NCBI GenBank assembly: GCA_000525025.1
Contig: JCKJ01000001.1
Span: 1,364,001-1,428,000 of the forward strand
From: Methylophilaceae bacterium 11
Lineage (GTDB): Bacteria > Pseudomonadota > Gammaproteobacteria > Burkholderiales > Methylophilaceae
Reading direction: 5' to 3'
Length of the DNA: 64,000 bases
Shown: positions 61,373 through 64,000 of the stretch, in pieces
How the letters are laid out: each line of letters opens with the position of its first letter
How positions within the stretch are numbered: the stretch's first letter is position 1
Position numbers and translations under genes: made by a program
The notes under the pieces: model-generated
What the model was told of the DNA's origin: nothing
Database searches by the model: none
The model's input: only the letters and a program-made list of their open reading frames with translations

Positions 61373-62125
61373 ATGATCACTATATTCCCAATTCCTGCAT
61401 TTGAAGACAATTATATATGGGTTTTACAACTCGGTCGCAACGTTGTGGTCGTTGATCCCGGAGATGCGACACCTGTATTGCAAGTTTTAAAAGAAAAGCA
61501 ATTAGTGTTAAGTGCTATTTTAATTACACATCACCATCTAGACCATATTGGCGGTGTAGAAACTTTACTCGAACAATACCAAGTGCCTGTGTATGCGCCC
61601 AGTTATCGCGAGTATCCTTTCCCACACACTGCAATAAAAGAAGGCGACCACGTTACACTGCCTGCAATTGAGCAATCCTTCAAAATAATGTGGCTGCCAG
61701 GACACACGTTAGACCATATCGTTTATGTGAATGATCAGTTTCTATTCTGTGGCGATGTGTTATTTGGTGCGGGTTGCGGTCGATTGTTTGAAGGCAGCCC
61801 AGAACAAATGCTTCATTCATTACAGCGCATTAAGCAATTGCCTAGCACCACACAAATTTTTTGTACCCATGAATACACGCTGACAAACATTCAATTTGCA
61901 CGTGGTTTGGAGCCCAACAACCTCAGATTGGCGCAACGTGAAACGCACATAGTATCGTTACGTAAGCAAAATATCCCAAGTTTACCCAGCACACTTGAAG
62001 AAGAAATTGCAACCAATCCTTTTTTAAGGTGTCTTGAAACAGAAATCCAACAACATATCAAGATGCAAAATGCATCTGAAATTGAAATTTTTACTGCAAT
62101 AAGACAGCTTAGAAACCATTATTAA
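61373..62125 (+). CDS. gloB: Hydroxyacylglutathione hydrolase (glyoxalase II)
   Basis: Hydrolyses S-lactoylglutathione to lactate and glutathione, detoxifying methylglyoxal. 250 residues. Metallo-beta-lactamase fold with the zinc motif ITHHHLDHIGG (THxHxDH), PGHTLDHIVYV, FCGDVLFGAGCGRLFEG and CTHEYTLTNI. C-terminal GloB helices complete the family length. ATG 61373; no good Shine-Dalgarno. Followed by the transglycosylase gene after 106 bases on the same strand. Confidence 0.94.
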   Translation: MITIFPIPAFEDNYIWVLQLGRNVVVVDPGDATPVLQVLKEKQLVLSAILITHHHLDHIGGVETLLEQYQVPVYAPSYREYPFPHTAIKEGDHVTLPAIEQSFKIMWLPGHTLDHIVYVNDQFLFCGDVLFGAGCGRLFEGSPEQMLHSLQRIKQLPSTTQIFCTHEYTLTNIQFARGLEPNNLRLAQRETHIVSLRKQNIPSLPSTLEEEIATNPFLRCLETEIQQHIKMQNASEIEIFTAIRQLRNHY

Positions 62126-62231
62126 TCAATAAGATAAATAAGTTAATCTAAGTAATACTTTTACTTGACTCATGCAATAATCGCCGCTAGTATTCAGTCA
62201 TGTTTCAAACTTTTTATACTCTTCAAGTGTT

Positions 62232-63833
62232 ATGACCCAATTTTTGCCATCACGTCACCCACAGCAACATTCCAAACGCGTACCCATTTGTTTGATGGGT
62301 TTGTGGTTAACGTTAGCTTTACCGCTGTCTGGCTTTGCTGCTACGTCACTACAAAGCAACGTTGCCGGCGATGAAATGCTTATTTTGGAAGACCATATTG
62401 ACAGCACGTTAACCGCCGATCCCATCGAAGAGTTTATTCAAGAGCATGACGACACCAGCATCTATGTAGGTCAAGATGACTTGTGGGAGCGTATTCGCAA
62501 TGGCTTTAGCATTCCCGATATCGATTCTGAATATACCGCAAAGCATGAAAATTGGTATGCCTCTAGGCCTGACTATGTAAAACGTATGCTGGAAAGAAGC
62601 CAGAAATACCTGTTTCATATTGTAGAAGAAGTTGAAAAACGTGGCATGCCTACAGAAATTGCGCTGCTACCCATGATAGAAAGTGCCTATAACCCACAGG
62701 CTTATTCACGCAGCCATGCATCAGGCATCTGGCAGTTTGTGCCAGCCACTGGCAAAGATTACGGCTTAAAACAAAACTACTGGGCAGATAAGCGTCGCGA
62801 TGTAACTGCTGCCACCAACGCTGCCCTCACCTATTTACAAAGACTGCACGGCATGTTCGGCTCTTGGGATCTAGCACTTGCTGCCTACAACGCTGGTGAA
62901 GGCACAGTCTCCCGCGCTATCGAACGCAACCGCAAACAAGGCTTACCTACCGATTACCAGCATTTACGCTTGCCTGAAGAAACAAAAAACTATGTACCGA
63001 AACTGCAGGCCATTAAAAACATTGTATTCAAACCAGATGAGTTCGGCCTGAGTCTAGTAGATATTCCTAACAAACCTTACTTTACGCGCGTGCTTGCACC
63101 CAAACAAATTGATGCCAAGCTGGCAGCCGAGCTTGCTGAAATATCACCAGAAGAGCTTAGCGCTCTAAATCCGAGCTATAACCGCCCGGTCATTGTTTCT
63201 AACAATGAGGTACATCAATTGCTATTGCCAACTTGGGCAGCAGATCGCTTTAAAGAAAATTTGGCCAATTACGATAAACCACTGACTAGTTGGAAAACCT
63301 ATTCAGCCAAGCGTGGCGAACGGATTGATTACATTGCAAGAAAATTCAATATTGGCGTGAGCGAGTTAAGAGAAGTCAATGATTTGACCGGCAAAAAGAA
63401 AATTATGACTTCACGTCCTATCTTGGTGCCCAACGGATTCAGTGCAGATGCCAATATTGTGCAGGCTAGTTTTGATGAAAATATTTCTGTGAAAGAAGAC
63501 AATGCCAGCACAGAAAATCAATCTCGCGCTACAAGGACTATCCGCTATAAAGTAAAACGTGGTGATACGGTTTCTAGCCTAGCCGATAAATTTAATGTTG
63601 AAAAAAGCCATCTGCTAAGTACTAATCGCATCAGTGCAGGGCAATTAAAAGCCGGGCAAATCATCAAAGTGGTGACTCGCCAAGCCAGTACACAACGCGC
63701 AAGCAGCCGTTATGTAGCAGGTAGCCATAAGAAAAAATACTCGACTACATCTTCTAGGTATATCAGCCATAAAGCAAAGAAATCGTCGAAAACATCTCAT
63801 CGCAGAACTCGAGTCTCTTCCAAAATCCACTAA
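62232..63833 (+). CDS. mltD: Membrane-bound lytic transglycosylase MltD-like with two LysM domains
   Basis: Cleaves peptidoglycan glycan strands with anhydro-MurNAc formation. 533 residues. A signal sequence (LMGLWLTLALPLSGFAA) ends at about residue 37; there is no lipobox Cys, unlike E. coli MltD, so it may be soluble in the periplasm. The SLT domain is at about 135-245 with ALLPMIESAYNPQAYSRSHASGIWQFVPATGKDYGL (catalytic Glu) and AYNAGEG. LysM-like repeats occur at about 355-400 (AKRGERIDYIARKF) and 435-480 (VKRGDTVSSLADKF). A Ser/Lys/Arg-rich basic tail ends the protein. gloB-mltD is a known neighbour pair. Confidence 0.92.
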   Translation: MTQFLPSRHPQQHSKRVPICLMGLWLTLALPLSGFAATSLQSNVAGDEMLILEDHIDSTLTADPIEEFIQEHDDTSIYVGQDDLWERIRNGFSIPDIDSEYTAKHENWYASRPDYVKRMLERSQKYLFHIVEEVEKRGMPTEIALLPMIESAYNPQAYSRSHASGIWQFVPATGKDYGLKQNYWADKRRDVTAATNAALTYLQRLHGMFGSWDLALAAYNAGEGTVSRAIERNRKQGLPTDYQHLRLPEETKNYVPKLQAIKNIVFKPDEFGLSLVDIPNKPYFTRVLAPKQIDAKLAAELAEISPEELSALNPSYNRPVIVSNNEVHQLLLPTWAADRFKENLANYDKPLTSWKTYSAKRGERIDYIARKFNIGVSELREVNDLTGKKKIMTSRPILVPNGFSADANIVQASFDENISVKEDNASTENQSRATRTIRYKVKRGDTVSSLADKFNVEKSHLLSTNRISAGQLKAGQIIKVVTRQASTQRASSRYVAGSHKKKYSTTSSRYISHKAKKSSKTSHRRTRVSSKIH

Positions 63834-63848
63834 TTGATTGGGGTCACT

Positions 63849-64000
63849 GTGTTTCATCTCTCAACCACTCACCCCCTCTCAACTTGTGTGTATTTTCACA
63901 AACATATATTCACGGCCTTATTGCTTAGCTTATGCCTGAGTGCTTGTAATCAACCCCCACCTACCAAAGCAACCAAAGACTATGCAGCGCGCTACCCTAG
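63849..64000 (+). CDS. Putative lipoprotein, start only (3' end outside window)
   Basis: An open frame of 50 residues runs off the window. It starts with GTG at 63849 and has a signal peptide LLLSLCLSAC that ends in a lipobox, so the product should be a periplasmic or outer-membrane lipoprotein, beginning NQPPPTKATKDYAARYP. In related bacteria a solute-binding protein often follows mltD, but too little is visible to assign it. Sixteen bases after the transglycosylase stop, so probably cotranscribed. Confidence 0.6.
   Translation, partial: MFHLSTTHPLSTCVYFHKHIFTALLLSLCLSACNQPPPTKATKDYAARYP

Noticed and set aside
1-64000. CRISPR arrays, tRNA or rRNA genes, insertion sequences, prophage
   Set aside because: No direct repeats with regular spacers, cloverleaf with CCA end, rRNA motifs, transposase or phage genes were recognised on reading; small tRNAs could be missed without a covariance search, but nearly all intergenic gaps are too short.

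Overview
The window reads as ordinary chromosome of a Gram-negative betaproteobacterium, most likely a methylotroph-like member of the Nitrosomonadales (Methylophilaceae type). That placement is an inference. It rests on moderate GC content, gene dense layout, a PQQ-type quinoprotein, type IV pilus ATPase, outer-membrane lipoproteins, and the neighbourhoods rne/rluC/HAD/Rieske/sppA and rnhA/dnaQ/gloB/mltD. I saw no rRNA, tRNA, CRISPR array, prophage or insertion sequence. Almost every base belongs to 59 protein genes, two of them cut by the window edges.

Layout. 1-5 kb: a truncated PAS-GGDEF diguanylate cyclase, two small unknown genes, NAD(P)H-hydrate dehydratase, and a lipoprotein quinoprotein with an altered active site. 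5.1-12.9 kb: a nine-gene, tightly packed + strand operon that looks like an envelope fatty-acid modification system (two different CFA-superfamily methyltransferases, a three-His-box desaturase, COG2907-type FAD oxidoreductase, DUF1365, DUF1295 and DUF2878 membrane proteins, a secreted protein, and a lipocalin). This is the best candidate for an incompletely described system. 13-18 kb: mnmC, a TPR/O-GlcNAc-transferase-like protein and a pilU-like ATPase. 18-28 kb: EamA transporter, dapC, miaA, a pterin dehydratase-like gene, mutL, a SUV3-like helicase, amiC, tsaE and queG. 28-30 kb: an EAL-CBS-GGDEF protein.

30-39.7 kb: a glycogen and alpha-glucan block (ROK glucokinase, malQ, a GH57 hydrolase, glgC, glgB, pgi); glgA is separate at 46.5 kb. 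39.8-46.4 kb: sppA, a Rieske protein, an HAD phosphatase, rluC, rne with a long structured leader, and crcB. 48-56 kb: orn, an M48 protease, a small cytochrome c, rsgA, an HDAC-family protein, a degenerate HD-GYP protein, an EAL protein with a dead GGDEF domain, and queD. 56-64 kb: rfbDCAB (dTDP-L-rhamnose), dnaQ, rnhA, a methyltransferase, gloB, an MltD-like transglycosylase and the start of a lipoprotein gene.

Themes. (1) Cyclic-di-GMP: four proteins, two of them with degenerate catalytic halves. (2) RNA modification and decay: MnmC, MiaA, TsaE, QueG, QueD, RluC, RNase E, oligoribonuclease, SUV3-like helicase, RsgA. (3) Storage polysaccharide: all steps from glucose-6-P isomerase and ADP-glucose to branched glycogen, plus glucan remodelling. 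(4) Envelope: lipid modification, rhamnose precursor, amidase, transglycosylase, lipocalin. Non-coding points of note are a four-unit 15-bp repeat carrying a promoter-like element before mnmC, several genes whose -10 box sits so close to the ATG that the mRNA would be leaderless, and a multi-hairpin rne leader. All family assignments are by reading motifs; no database search was run.
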